A DNA stretch of 64,000 nt from Pseudomonas botevensis (GCF_019145475.1 NZ_JAHTKI010000007.1:183606-247605), one strand, 5' to 3'. Counted from the first letter of the stretch, positions 1 to 7,558 are shown. A program made the numbers and translations. Notes: a model not told the origin generated them from the letters alone.

Positions 1-1003
1 CCAATGGTTTCGGCAACACGTCGGTCATGCCTTGTGCCCGCAGCAGAAACGGCCGCACCACCACCAACGCGGTAATCAGTGCCGCCGAGGGATTGCCCGG
101 CATGCCGATCCAGGGTTTGCCGAGCACTTCACCAAAGGCCAGCGGCTTGCCGGGCTGAATCGCCAGCCGCCAGAAATCCACGCTGCCCAGTTCCTCGATG
201 GCCTGTTTGAGATGGTCTTCCTCGCCGACCGACACGCCGCCGGAGCTGAGCAGCAAATCGCACTCCGAAGACGCCAGGCTCAGGGCATGGCGGCTGGCCG
301 CCAGCTCATCGGCCATGACCCCGTAGTCGTGGACTTCAACACCCCAGCCCCGCAACAACGCGGCGATGCAATAACGATTGCTGTTGTAGATCTGCCCCGG
401 CGCCAACGGATCACCCGGCTCACGCAGCTCATTGCCGCTGCTGAGCAGGCACACGCGCAGCGGTCGGTAGACCTCGACGCGGGCCACGCCGGCACCGGCG
501 AGCAGCCCGAGTTCCTGGGCGCGCAGACGCTTGCCAGCCTTGAACAACAGATCACCCCGACGAACTTCTTCGCCTTCCTTGCGTACATGTTCGCCAAGAT
601 TCACGGGCGGCAACCAGACGCCCTCGCCCTCCACCCGGCAGCGCTCCTGCGGCACCACCGTGTCAGCGCCTTCGGGTAGCGGCGCGCCGGTAAAAATCTG
701 CACCGCCTGCCCGGCGAACAACAGCGGCCCTGGCTGATCCCCCGCCGCGATGCGCCCGCCGATCGGCAGGTAACCACCGTCCGGGGACAGGTCAGCGGCG
801 CTCAGCGCATAGCCGTCCATGGCGCTGTTGTCCCAGGCCGGCAGGTTCACCGGGGAATGAATGTCCGCCGCCAACACGCAGCCCATGGCCTGATCCAGTG
901 GAATCACCTGCGCCGCTGGCGGCGGCGGTGCCTGATCGAGCAAGCGGCTGATGGCCTCGTCCACGGGCATCAGGTTGCCCAAGTCGCACACCCGGCCGGT
1001 CAT
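1..1003 (-). CDS. moeA: Molybdopterin molybdenumtransferase MoeA (3' end outside window)
   Basis: Inserts molybdate into adenylated molybdopterin to finish the molybdenum cofactor in the cytoplasm. About 334 codons are visible; the C-terminus lies beyond base 1, and family members are about 400 residues. Visible hallmarks are the N-terminal PAWDNSAMDGYAL segment, the SSGGVSVGEEDHLK molybdopterin-binding loop and the GMPGNPSAAL motif. The ATG at 1003 overlaps the moaB stop codon (TCATGA), so the two are translationally coupled. Placement beside the nir/nor genes suggests cofactor supply for a nitrate reductase encoded outside this window, which is inference. Several Pseudomonas carry more than one moeA copy. 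Confidence 0.9.
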   Translation of the reverse strand, partial: MTGRVCDLGNLMPVDEAISRLLDQAPPPPAAQVIPLDQAMGCVLAADIHSPVNLPAWDNSAMDGYALSAADLSPDGGYLPIGGRIAAGDQPGPLLFAGQAVQIFTGAPLPEGADTVVPQERCRVEGEGVWLPPVNLGEHVRKEGEEVRRGDLLFKAGKRLRAQELGLLAGAGVARVEVYRPLRVCLLSSGNELREPGDPLAPGQIYNSNRYCIAALLRGWGVEVHDYGVMADELAASRHALSLASSECDLLLSSGGVSVGEEDHLKQAIEELGSVDFWRLAIQPGKPLAFGEVLGKPWIGMPGNPSAALITALVVVRPFLLRAQGMTDVLPKPL

Positions 1004-1554
1004 GACCGGGTCCCGCAGGCATCGATGATTCGTTGCGCCAGGGGTTTGAGATGCGGGGCAAAGTTGCACGGGCCGGTGCGGCTGTCCAACTGCTCGACGA
1101 GGATCCTGTTCCAGGCCGTGCGGCAGGCGCCCGGCGAACCGGGCACGCAGCACACCAGCACGCCGTTACTCATCCCGGCCAGCGCCCGGGATTGCAGGCT
1201 GGACATGCCGATTTCCTCCAGCGACACCTGGCGGAACAACTCGCCGAAGCCTTCGACATGCTTGTCGAGCAACGGGATGACCGCTTGCGGCGTGTTGTCC
1301 CGCGCGGTGAAACCGGTGCCGCCGGTCATCAGCACCACTTGTACTGTTGGGTCGGCGATCCAGCGCGAGACACTGGCGCGGATCTGGTAGATGTCGTCCT
1401 TGACCAGATCGCGGTCGATCAACACATGCCCGGCGGTCTGCAGCAGATCCGCCAGGGTCTGTCCCGAGGTGTCGGTGTCAAACGTCCGCGTATCACTGAT
1501 GGTCAGTACGGCAATGTTCAGGGGTTCAAACGTGCGTTGCGCCAGATGGGCCAT
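1000..1554 (-). CDS. moaB: Molybdenum cofactor biosynthesis protein MoaB
   Basis: Predicted to adenylate molybdopterin (MoaB/MogA family), upstream of MoeA in cofactor synthesis. The 184-residue protein shows the TISDTRTFDTDTSGQ start region, the LMTGGTGFTARD loop and the LPGSPGA-like VPGSPGACRTAW segment of the family. The ATG at 1554 is chosen because a GGGAGG ribosome binding site sits 8 bases upstream; an open frame continues to 1677 without family similarity. Its stop overlaps the moeA start. A nested palindrome lies 50-90 bases upstream of the start codon. Confidence 0.92.
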   Translation of the reverse strand: MAHLAQRTFEPLNIAVLTISDTRTFDTDTSGQTLADLLQTAGHVLIDRDLVKDDIYQIRASVSRWIADPTVQVVLMTGGTGFTARDNTPQAVIPLLDKHVEGFGELFRQVSLEEIGMSSLQSRALAGMSNGVLVCCVPGSPGACRTAWNRILVEQLDSRTGPCNFAPHLKPLAQRIIDACGTRS

Positions 1555-1604
1555 ATTCAAGCCTCCCGTAGCTGAGGGTATGCCCAAGCCTGAACCGGAT
1601 TGAC

Positions 1605-1644
1605 GACCCGGCCTATTCCTCCATGGAGGTATCTCCACCGGGTC
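1605..1644. repeat. Nested inverted repeat upstream of moaB
   Basis: GACCCGG (1605-1611) and CCGGGTC (1638-1644) flank a perfect 12-base palindrome CCTCCATGGAGG (1618-1629); both dyads share nearly the same centre. It lies between the pdxH stop and the moaB start. No T-run follows on the minus strand, so it looks more like an operator or a leader hairpin than a terminator. Function unknown. Confidence 0.5.
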
Positions 1645-1652
1645 AATGCGGC

Positions 1653-2300
1653 TCAAGGCGCCAGTCGGGTGCGACACCAGAGACCGTTTTGCCGGCGGTA
1701 ATCGAGGCGATCGTGCAAGCGGTCGCTACGGCCCTGCCAGAATTCCACACGCTCGGGATGCAGGCTGTAGCCGCCCCAATGTTCAGGGCGCACAACGTGC
1801 TGTTCGGCGAAATGTTCAGTGGCATCGGCCAGCCGCCACTCCAGTTCTTCACGGTTGGCCAGCGGACGACTTTGCGGCGACGCCCAGGCACCCAGTCGGC
1901 TGGCGCGCGAGCGGGAATCGAAGTAGGCATCCGACAGGTGCGCATCGAGCTTCGACACCTGCCCTTCGATCCGCACCTGGCGCTCCAGTCCCGGCCAGAA
2001 AAACGTCATGGCCGCGTGAGGGTTGGCCGCCAGTTGCTGGCCCTTGTCGCTCTGGTAATTGCCGAAAAACGTGAAGCCGTCATCGCTCAAGCCCTTGAGC
2101 AACAGCACCCGGCAATGGGGCCGACCGTCGCTGTCGACGGTCGCGAGCAGCATGCTGTTGGCCTCGACCGGCGCGCGCTCGGTTTCGCGGGCCTGTTGCA
2201 GCCACTGACGGAACAGCGCCAGCGGATCGTCCGGCGCCTGAGTCTCTTGCAGGCCATCGAGGGTGTAGTTGCGGCGCATCTCAGCCAGGGAAAGCGGCAT
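1653..2300 (-). CDS. pdxH: Pyridoxamine 5'-phosphate oxidase
   Basis: FMN-dependent oxidase that makes pyridoxal 5'-phosphate from pyridoxamine or pyridoxine phosphate. The 215-residue length is normal. Visible family signatures are [10 protein letters not shown] near the N-terminus, [25 protein letters not shown] (FMN site, around residues 60-87) and the C-terminal [16 protein letters not shown]. The ATG at 2300 has AGGAG 9 bases upstream. It lies downstream of norR on the same strand with a 79-base gap, probably a housekeeping gene with its own promoter. Confidence 0.95.
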   Translation of the reverse strand: MPLSLAEMRRNYTLDGLQETQAPDDPLALFRQWLQQARETERAPVEANSMLLATVDSDGRPHCRVLLLKGLSDDGFTFFGNYQSDKGQQLAANPHAAMTFFWPGLERQVRIEGQVSKLDAHLSDAYFDSRSRASRLGAWASPQSRPLANREELEWRLADATEHFAEQHVVRPEHWGGYSLHPERVEFWQGRSDRLHDRLDYRRQNGLWCRTRLAP

Positions 2301-2379
2301 GACGGTGATCTCCTGTGGGTTTCAGCCAGTGTGCGAGGCCCCGCGCTCTGCCACCTTGATCGCCATCAACCCGCATCGC

Positions 2380-3900
2380 TTACTTGAGACGCAGACGCCG
2401 GGCCAGCTTGTGCAGGTTGCTCGGGTCGACCTGCAACAGCCGTGCGGCGCTGGCCCAGTTCTCCCCGCAAAGGCTCAGGGCCTGGACAATCCGTTGCCGC
2501 TGGCAATCGTCGACCGCGCTGCTCAGGGCCTGGAACGGTACGTCGGCAACCATCGCCTGCGGCCGCTCGACGAGCACCCCTTGCGTGCTGTCCAGGTCCA
2601 GAACCTGCTGCTCCAGGGTGATGATCGACGCCCGATTCACGCCGCGACTCAGCGCCTTCAACGCAGCACGACTGATGACATGCTCCAGCTCGCGCACATT
2701 GCCCGGCCAGGCATACGCCAACAGCGCCCGCTCGGCTGCCGGCGACAGACGCAAGCCTCGCAGCCCGAGCCGCGCCCGATTCAGTTCAAGGAAATGCCCG
2801 GCCAGCAGCAACACGTCGTTGCCGCGCTCGCGCAAGGCCGGGATCGGCACCGGGTACACCGAGAGCCGGTGATACAGATCGGCGCGAAACAGACCGTCGC
2901 GGATGCTGTCCGGCAAGTGCCGGTTGGTGGCGGCGATGATCCGCACGTCGACGTGCAGCGGCTTGTCGGCACCCAGGCGCTGGATCTCACCGTTCTGCAA
3001 GGTGCGCAGCAGCTTCGCCTGCACGCTCAAGGGCAACTCGCCGACCTCATCGAGAAACAGCGTGCCGCCATTGGCCGCGTCAAAGCGCCCGGCGCGGTCA
3101 CTGGTCGCGCCGGAAAACGCACCTTTGACATGCCCGAACAACTCGCTTTCCGCCAGCGACTCCGGCAACGCGGCGCAGTTGACTTGAATCAGCGGCTTGT
3201 GGCTGCGCCGCGACAGACGATGCAGACGCCGGGCGAACAGTTCCTTGCCGACGCCTGTCTCACCGAGCAGCAACACCGGCAGGTCAGCGTCGGCCAGCAC
3301 GTCCAGTTCGTTGAGCAAATGCTCCAGCACCTCACTCTGGCCGAGGATCTCGCCGTCCTCGAGCGGCCTGCGCAAATCCTGCGGATCGCTGCGCGACAGG
3401 CGCAGGCTGCGGTTTTCCTGCTCCAGACGGGTGACCCGCACGGCGGCTTCGATCTGCAAGGTGCAGCGTTTGAGTTCCTCCCGCGCGCGGCTGTCGAAGG
3501 TGCCGGCGCGCAGCGCATCGAGCGTGATCGCGCCCCAGATCCGCCCTTCCACGTACAGGCTCACGCCCATGCAGTCATGCACCGGCAGCGAGTCGCCGAC
3601 GTGGTTGTCGAGCAAGCCGTCGTAAGGGTCCGGCAAACGGCTGTCGGGCTCGAACCAGGTCGGCTCCCGCGAGGCCATGATCGCCGCCAGACGCGGATGC
3701 TGCGCGATGACGAACCGACGGCCCAGGGCTTCATGCACCAGGCCGACCGTCGCCACCGGTCTGAGGCTGTCTTCATCCAGACGCAGCAAACCCACGGCGC
3801 CGCTGTTGAAGTATTCGCGCAAGGTCTGGACCAGTCGTTGCAACCGCACGGCATTGGGCAACTCGACAATCAGGTCGGCCGCCAGGCTTTCACGCAACAT
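2380..3900 (-). CDS. norR: NO-responsive sigma-54 activator NorR
   Basis: Bacterial enhancer-binding protein of 506 residues with the NorR layout: N-terminal GAF domain (about 15-155), AAA+ domain (about 185-415) with Walker A GETGVGKE (213-220) and a C-terminal Fis-type helix-turn-helix. The GAF domain keeps the His108-x-Cys110 pair and nearby acidic residues corresponding to the NO-binding non-heme iron site described for E. coli NorR. The sigma-54 contact loop reads GAFSGA (260-265) rather than GAFTGA. Start: ATG 3900 is preferred; an in-frame GTG at 3912 sits almost on the GGAGGG. Divergent from ytfE; candidate NorR sites begin right at the start codon, suggesting autorepression. Confidence 0.93.
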   Translation of the reverse strand: MLRESLAADLIVELPNAVRLQRLVQTLREYFNSGAVGLLRLDEDSLRPVATVGLVHEALGRRFVIAQHPRLAAIMASREPTWFEPDSRLPDPYDGLLDNHVGDSLPVHDCMGVSLYVEGRIWGAITLDALRAGTFDSRAREELKRCTLQIEAAVRVTRLEQENRSLRLSRSDPQDLRRPLEDGEILGQSEVLEHLLNELDVLADADLPVLLLGETGVGKELFARRLHRLSRRSHKPLIQVNCAALPESLAESELFGHVKGAFSGATSDRAGRFDAANGGTLFLDEVGELPLSVQAKLLRTLQNGEIQRLGADKPLHVDVRIIAATNRHLPDSIRDGLFRADLYHRLSVYPVPIPALRERGNDVLLLAGHFLELNRARLGLRGLRLSPAAERALLAYAWPGNVRELEHVISRAALKALSRGVNRASIITLEQQVLDLDSTQGVLVERPQAMVADVPFQALSSAVDDCQRQRIVQALSLCGENWASAARLLQVDPSNLHKLARRLRLK

Positions 3901-3957
3901 GGTAGTTATCACCCTCCAGGGTTGAATTCACCCCGACATTTCAGGGTGGTTGTGACC
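3901..3957. promoter_or_regulatory. Three candidate NorR enhancer sites (norR-ytfE)
   Basis: Three matches to the NorR consensus GGT-N7-ACC described in Ralstonia: 3901-3913, 3920-3932 and 3945-3957, with centres 19 and 25 bases apart. A fourth, overlapping imperfect match is at 3948-3960. They lie upstream of the sigma-54 promoter of ytfE, the nearest centre being about 48 bases from its -24 element. The first abuts the norR start codon. Confidence 0.75.
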
Positions 3958-3997
3958 ACAAGCGACCAACAGTCCTTGTTTATCAGGCCCCGGGCGC

Positions 3998-4013
3998 TGG
4001 CATGGCGGATGCA
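3998..4013 (+). promoter_or_regulatory. Sigma-54 promoter of ytfE
   Basis: TGGCATGGCGGATGCA has the invariant GG (3999-4000) and GC (4011-4012) exactly 10 bases apart, as in the -24/-12 consensus TGGCAC-N5-TTGC. The predicted transcript start is near 4024, about 30 bases before the ytfE ATG. An ATG inside this element is therefore not the gene start. Confidence 0.75.
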
Positions 4014-4055
4014 ATGAGCCAGGGGAACCGTTGTCATCCCAACAAGGAACCCCCG

Positions 4056-4730
4056 ATGAGCCAGAACCTGCTGGAACAAAGCCTTGGCCAATTGGCCTGC
4101 GACATTCCCGGTGCCACCCGGATCTTTCACTCGTTCAAACTGGACTTCTGCTGTGGCGGGCACAAAAGCCTGCGTGACGCCGCCCTCGGCAAGGAGCTCG
4201 ATCCGGTGCAGATCGCCGAGGCCCTGCACAGCCTGCAAGACAGTGGCGAAACCCAACCCGACTGGCGCAACGAACCGGCGCAACAGTTGATCGCCCACCT
4301 GCTGACCCGCTACCACGCCCGTCACCGCGAGCAACTGCCGGAGCTGATCCGTCTGGCCCGGCGTGTCGAGCATGTCCACGGCGCGCGCAGCAGTTGCCCC
4401 AATGGCCTCGCCGATTTGCTGACCGACCTGCAACAGGAACTCGAAGGCCACATGCTCAAGGAAGAGCAAGTGCTGTTCCCGCTGCTGCAACACGGCGTCG
4501 GCCCACAGGCGGCGCCGCCGATCCAGGTGTTGCGTTTCGAGCACGATCAACACGGCGAAGCCCTGGAAAAACTGCTCACCCTGACCAACCACATCACCCC
4601 GCCGGCCGACGCCTGTAACACCTGGCGCGCCCTGTATCGCGGGCTGCTGGAATTTCGCGACGACCTGATGCAGCACATCCATCTGGAGAACAACGTGCTG
4701 TTCATCAACGCCCTCAAACCCCGGCACTGA
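4056..4730 (+). CDS. ytfE: Iron-sulfur cluster repair di-iron protein YtfE/DnrN (RIC)
   Basis: Repairs Fe-S clusters damaged by nitric oxide, using a hemerythrin-type di-iron centre. The 224-residue protein has the N-terminal ScdA_N domain (LACDIPGATRIFHSFKLDFCCGG, about 12-35, with the conserved CCGG) and a hemerythrin-like four-helix part carrying HARH, EGHMLKEEQVLFP, FEHDQHG and HIHLENNVLF motifs with the iron-ligand His/Glu. The start is ATG 4056, after an AAGGA; upstream in-frame codons overlap the sigma-54 promoter. Divergent from norR and followed by a terminator. Expression is predicted to need NorR and sigma-54, hence NO. Confidence 0.94.
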   Translation: MSQNLLEQSLGQLACDIPGATRIFHSFKLDFCCGGHKSLRDAALGKELDPVQIAEALHSLQDSGETQPDWRNEPAQQLIAHLLTRYHARHREQLPELIRLARRVEHVHGARSSCPNGLADLLTDLQQELEGHMLKEEQVLFPLLQHGVGPQAAPPIQVLRFEHDQHGEALEKLLTLTNHITPPADACNTWRALYRGLLEFRDDLMQHIHLENNVLFINALKPRH

Positions 4731-4742
4731 TCGACGACCCGC

Positions 4743-4776
4743 CCGACAAAACCCGCCTCAGTGCGGGTTTTGTCGG
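4743..4776. terminator. Bidirectional terminator, ytfE / copD-like gene
   Basis: Perfect 14-base stem CCGACAAAACCCGC (4743-4756) and GCGGGTTTTGTCGG (4763-4776) with a 6-base loop. It sits between converging genes and has T-rich and A-rich arms suited to both strands. Confidence 0.8.
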
Positions 4777-4793
4777 TCAGTGCGTGTTCGCTT

Positions 4794-5234
4794 TCAAAAC
4801 GACCAATAGAACATGGCCTTGGCGAGGATCACGATCAACAGCATGTGCCCGAGGATGCTGCGGCGAATCCAGCTCGCGCGGCGCTCGCTCAGGCGACCGT
4901 GGGTCAGCCAATAGGCCAGTAACAAGTAGTGGCCGATGATGCTCAGGGCCAGCAGGATCTTCAGGCTCAGCAAGGTGCCGAAACTGCTGGCGAGCGGCTG
5001 ACTCAAGGCGCTCCGGTGCTGCCACGCCAGGCCGATGCCGGCGCCGTAGAGCAACACCACCACGCCATGCAGGACTTTGCGCGAACGCCCGGCAATCGCC
5101 TGATCCGCACCCGATTGCGCGGTGTCCGGCAACTGCTGGCGGGCGCGATACCAGATCACCACTTCGAAAAACAGCGTGCCGATAAAGGCGATGGCCGCCA
5201 GCAGATGGGTCACCAACAGAACGAGATACATCAA
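4794..5234 (-). CDS. Small CopD-like membrane protein, copy 1
   Basis: A 146-residue integral membrane protein with about four transmembrane helices (about 2-24, 55-73, 86-110, 126-143). Three helix-borne histidines, H10, H102 and H130, are shared with the paralogue at 25431-25874 (H10, H103, H131), as are the stretches PLASSFGTLL and ILAKAMFY / LLAKGMFY. The pattern recalls the CopD / heme-binding membrane protein group, but substrate and role are not known. It starts 17 bases after the nnrS stop on the same strand, so it is probably co-transcribed with nnrS and part of the NO response. Confidence 0.75.
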   Translation of the reverse strand: MMYLVLLVTHLLAAIAFIGTLFFEVVIWYRARQQLPDTAQSGADQAIAGRSRKVLHGVVVLLYGAGIGLAWQHRSALSQPLASSFGTLLSLKILLALSIIGHYLLLAYWLTHGRLSERRASWIRRSILGHMLLIVILAKAMFYWSF

Positions 5235-5251
5235 CGACTACCTCCATGGGC

Positions 5252-6442
5252 TCAGCCCGGATGACCATCCACCCGCGCCCGCAGCAACATCGGGCCGTAG
5301 CGCCAGGCGTATAACCCGAAACCGAGCGCCCAGCACACACCGGCCAGCCACAACGCCGGCAACGGGAACAGCAGAATCAATCCGACGCGACTGAGGCAGG
5401 CCAGATTGAGCAGAATGAATGCCAGGGTCATTCCCGCTGGCGGCTCCAGTTTCCGACCGGTATGCCCGAGGCTGACCCGCGCAATCATCGCCAACACCAG
5501 GCCGCCCATGGCGCCGATAGTCAGGCAATGCACCGCCAGGCTCGGGTTGATCGACACACCGAAATGCCACAGCGCCATGCCCAGGCACGCCAGCGCCAGC
5601 CAGCCGTACGCCAGGTGCAGCGACCACAACAGCGGCACGCGCCACATGGCCCGATCATGCCAGCGCAACAGGCGTACCAGATGCCCCGCGCCCAGCACCG
5701 CGAACAGCGCACCCACCCCGACATTGGGACTGAGCGCAGGTCCGATGGCGTACAACAGCGCCACCAGCGGCGAGCCGATCAACAGCAGCCAGTCCAGCCA
5801 CGCCCATGGCGCGACGGCCTCTTTGCGCCCGAGGCCGCGCTGGGTAAAGAACGGAATCACCCGTCCACCGATCAGCCCCATCATCGCCGCCACCAGCCAG
5901 ATACCACTCAACACACCCTGACGCTGCCAGCCTTCATGCCCTTCAAGCAGACCGTACAACGACAAACCGTCAGCGGCGGCCAGCAACAGCAGGACCACCA
6001 CAATCGGGTAGTTACGCTTCTGCCGCACCTTCCACAGGGTAAAACCCATCAACCCCGCCACCGCCAGCGGGAACGCCAGTTCGAGTACCGCGAGCACAGG
6101 CCACGGCGCGTTGACCAACCACGCCACCCGCGCCAACAACCACACCAGCGCCAGCGCGGCCAATGGCTTGCCGCTGAGACCGGGGCGACTGGTCCAGGTC
6201 TGCACGGCGGTCAGCAGAAACCCGGCAATGATCGCCAGACCGAAGCCGAACAGCAGTTCATGTCGATGCCAGCCCAGCCAGCCACCGGCCGGTTGCCAGT
6301 TGGCCACCGCGCCGCTGAATGCCGCCAGCCACAGCGGAATCGCCACCACCGCCAACAGACAGCCGGCGAGGAAAAACGGCCGAAACGCCAGCCGCAACAG
6401 CGGCGGGATCGCCAACGCCTTACTGCGCTCAAGCACTTGCAT
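5252..6442 (-). CDS. nnrS: NnrS family membrane protein
   Basis: Polytopic heme- and copper-containing membrane protein linked in other bacteria to tolerance of NO and to protection against dinitrosyl-iron complexes. The 396-residue protein has about 12 hydrophobic helices and family motifs such as LAFRPFFLAG near the N-terminus, GWHRHELLFGFG, GGRVIPFFTQRGLG and HCLTIGAMGGLVLAMIARVSLGHTGR. The ATG at 6442 is preferred over 6460 because AGGAG lies 8 bases upstream. Predicted control is from a minus-strand sigma-54 promoter at 6517-6532 with NorR sites further upstream. It leads the unit with the CopD-like gene. Confidence 0.93.
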   Translation of the reverse strand: MQVLERSKALAIPPLLRLAFRPFFLAGCLLAVVAIPLWLAAFSGAVANWQPAGGWLGWHRHELLFGFGLAIIAGFLLTAVQTWTSRPGLSGKPLAALALVWLLARVAWLVNAPWPVLAVLELAFPLAVAGLMGFTLWKVRQKRNYPIVVVLLLLAAADGLSLYGLLEGHEGWQRQGVLSGIWLVAAMMGLIGGRVIPFFTQRGLGRKEAVAPWAWLDWLLLIGSPLVALLYAIGPALSPNVGVGALFAVLGAGHLVRLLRWHDRAMWRVPLLWSLHLAYGWLALACLGMALWHFGVSINPSLAVHCLTIGAMGGLVLAMIARVSLGHTGRKLEPPAGMTLAFILLNLACLSRVGLILLFPLPALWLAGVCWALGFGLYAWRYGPMLLRARVDGHPG

Positions 6443-6499
6443 GAAGCCACTCCTCTGCATTTGCGGGTTCGATCATCCGGTATCGGTGAGCGAACGCCT

Positions 6500-6513
6500 T
6501 TGTCACAGATCAA
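6500..6513. promoter_or_regulatory. Imperfect DNR/FNR-like box upstream of nnrS
   Basis: Read on the minus strand, TTGATCTGTGACAA differs at one position from the Pseudomonas DNR consensus TTGAT-N4-GTCAA. It lies about 64 bases from the nnrS start codon, a usual distance, but also coincides with the transcript start predicted from the sigma-54 promoter (about 6506). It could therefore be a second activation site, a repression site or chance. Confidence 0.4.
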
Positions 6514-6516
6514 GAG

Positions 6517-6532
6517 TGCAAGGGCCGTGCCT
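6517..6532 (-). promoter_or_regulatory. Sigma-54 promoter of nnrS
   Basis: The minus strand reads AGGCACGGCCCTTGCA: GGCACG at -24, TTGCA at -12, with GG and GC 10 bases apart, only one base away from the full consensus. The predicted start near 6506 leaves a leader of about 64 bases before nnrS. The NorR-type triplet at 6589-6644 is upstream, its nearest centre about 64 bases from the -24 element. Confidence 0.75.
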
Positions 6533-6588
6533 CCACGGCACGACCCGAGGGCGCGTGGCTTGTGTGGAAAAGGCGTCGGGCTTATCAG

Positions 6589-6644
6589 GGTCAAAATGAC
6601 CCTTTGTGGTCACTTTGACCCCTTATGGAATGGTCATTTTAACC
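6589..6644. promoter_or_regulatory. Three NorR enhancer sites, nnrS / dnr divergent region
   Basis: GGTCA-N3-TGACC at 6589-6601 and 6608-6620 and GGTCA-N3-TAACC at 6632-6644. The first two match both the E. coli consensus GTCA-N3-TGAC and the Ralstonia consensus GGT-N7-ACC; the third keeps GGT-N7-ACC. Centre spacings are 19 and 24, almost the same as in the norR-ytfE region. The triplet lies between two divergent sigma-54 promoters. This accounts for most of the 302-base stretch between nnrS and the small ORF. Confidence 0.85.
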
Positions 6645-6686
6645 ACACAGATTGATGAGGTCCGCGTAGACAAGGCCTTTCAGGCA

Positions 6687-6702
6687 TGGCCCGTGTCTTG
6701 CT
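6687..6702 (+). promoter_or_regulatory. Sigma-54 promoter of the small ORF / dnr unit
   Basis: TGGCCCGTGTCTTGCT contains GG (6688-6689) and GC (6700-6701) separated by 10 bases, with TTGCT at -12. The predicted start is near 6713. The nearest NorR-site centre is about 50 bases from the -24 element, matching the ytfE layout (48). Confidence 0.8.
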
Positions 6703-6744
6703 GAGCAGGCTCAGTCCTTGCCCCTTTCGATTAGCGGAGTCGTC

Positions 6745-6834
6745 ATGAAAAAAGTCATCCAGCCATTGGCCTGGTTCGTGGTGTTGAGTTCGGTCGTGGC
6801 CGTGGCCAGCAGCCTCTCCCTGGGCCTGGTCTGA
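6745..6834 (+). CDS. Small 29-residue membrane peptide ahead of dnr
   Basis: ATG at 6745 with GGAG about 7 bases upstream, 29 codons, TGA at 6832-6834. The product has a charged start (MKK) followed by one hydrophobic stretch (about residues 7-29: WFVVLSSVVAVASSLSLGLV), so it is a single-pass membrane peptide or signal-like peptide. It lies directly downstream of the predicted NorR-dependent promoter and 35 bases before dnr. I recognise no family. Alternatively it is a leader ORF that couples translation to dnr. Support is from position, ribosome binding site and composition only. Confidence 0.55.
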   Translation: MKKVIQPLAWFVVLSSVVAVASSLSLGLV

Positions 6835-6869
6835 CAGGTTCCTGATCAATTTTTTAAGGATGAATGTTC

Positions 6870-7553
6870 ATGGTGCTGCATCGTGTCCACCACCAGATTC
6901 TGCGCAGTCATCATTTGTTCGAGCCGCTGAACGACGAACAGATGGATGAACTGATGAGTACCGGCCACTTGTTGAGCATCGACAAGGGCGAACCGTTGTT
7001 CCGCCAGGGTGAGCCGGCGGATGCGTTCTATTTCGTCATCGCCGGGGCGGTGAAGATCTACCGGTTGACGCCCGACGGGCAGGAGAAAGTGTTCGAAGTC
7101 ATCGGCGACCGGCAGACCTTCGCCGAAGCGATGATGCTGATGGACACCCCCAATTACGTGGCCTCGGCGGAAGCCGTCTGCCCGACGCAGCTGTACCGGT
7201 TGTCCAACCACACTTACATGCGCCTGCTGCAAAACAACAGCCGCCTGACCTTTGCCTTGCTCGCCAAGCTCAGTGTTCGTCTGCACCAGCGGGTCAACGA
7301 AATCGAAACCCTGTCGCTGAAAAACGCCACCCACCGCGTGGTGCGCTACCTGCTGACGCAATTGGTGCGCCAGCAAACCGTGGACAGCCAGTTCGAATTG
7401 CCCATGGCCAAACAACTGATTGCCGGGCACTTGTCGATCCAGCCGGAAACCTTCTCGCGGATCATCCGCCGCCTGATCGATGAAAACATCATCACCCAGG
7501 ACGGCCGGCAGATCGCGATTCTCGATCGGCTGCGCCTGGAACAGTTCGAGTGA
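6870..7553 (+). CDS. dnr: Denitrification regulator DNR (CRP/FNR family)
   Basis: Transcription factor of the CRP/FNR family that activates nir and nor genes in response to NO, sensed through heme in the P. aeruginosa protein. The 227-residue length equals that protein and the sequence is close throughout. There is a cAMP-binding-like beta-roll (about 15-120), a long dimer helix (about 120-145) and a winged helix near the C-terminus containing HLSIQPETFSRIIRRL. The N-terminal cysteine cluster of FNR/ANR is absent, as expected for DNR. ATG 6870 is chosen over 6864 because AAGGA is 9 bases upstream of it. Predicted upstream control by NorR and sigma-54 is unusual. Confidence 0.93.
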   Translation: MVLHRVHHQILRSHHLFEPLNDEQMDELMSTGHLLSIDKGEPLFRQGEPADAFYFVIAGAVKIYRLTPDGQEKVFEVIGDRQTFAEAMMLMDTPNYVASAEAVCPTQLYRLSNHTYMRLLQNNSRLTFALLAKLSVRLHQRVNEIETLSLKNATHRVVRYLLTQLVRQQTVDSQFELPMAKQLIAGHLSIQPETFSRIIRRLIDENIITQDGRQIAILDRLRLEQFE

Positions 7554-7558
7554 ATGCC

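Noticed and set aside
4002..4055. Upstream ATG for ytfE at 4002
   Set aside because: It lies within the sigma-54 -24/-12 element and ahead of the predicted transcript start; the family N-terminus begins at 4056.
6500..6513. DNR box as the main nnrS promoter element
   Set aside because: It has one mismatch and overlaps the start site predicted from a far better sigma-54 promoter, so it is listed only with low confidence.
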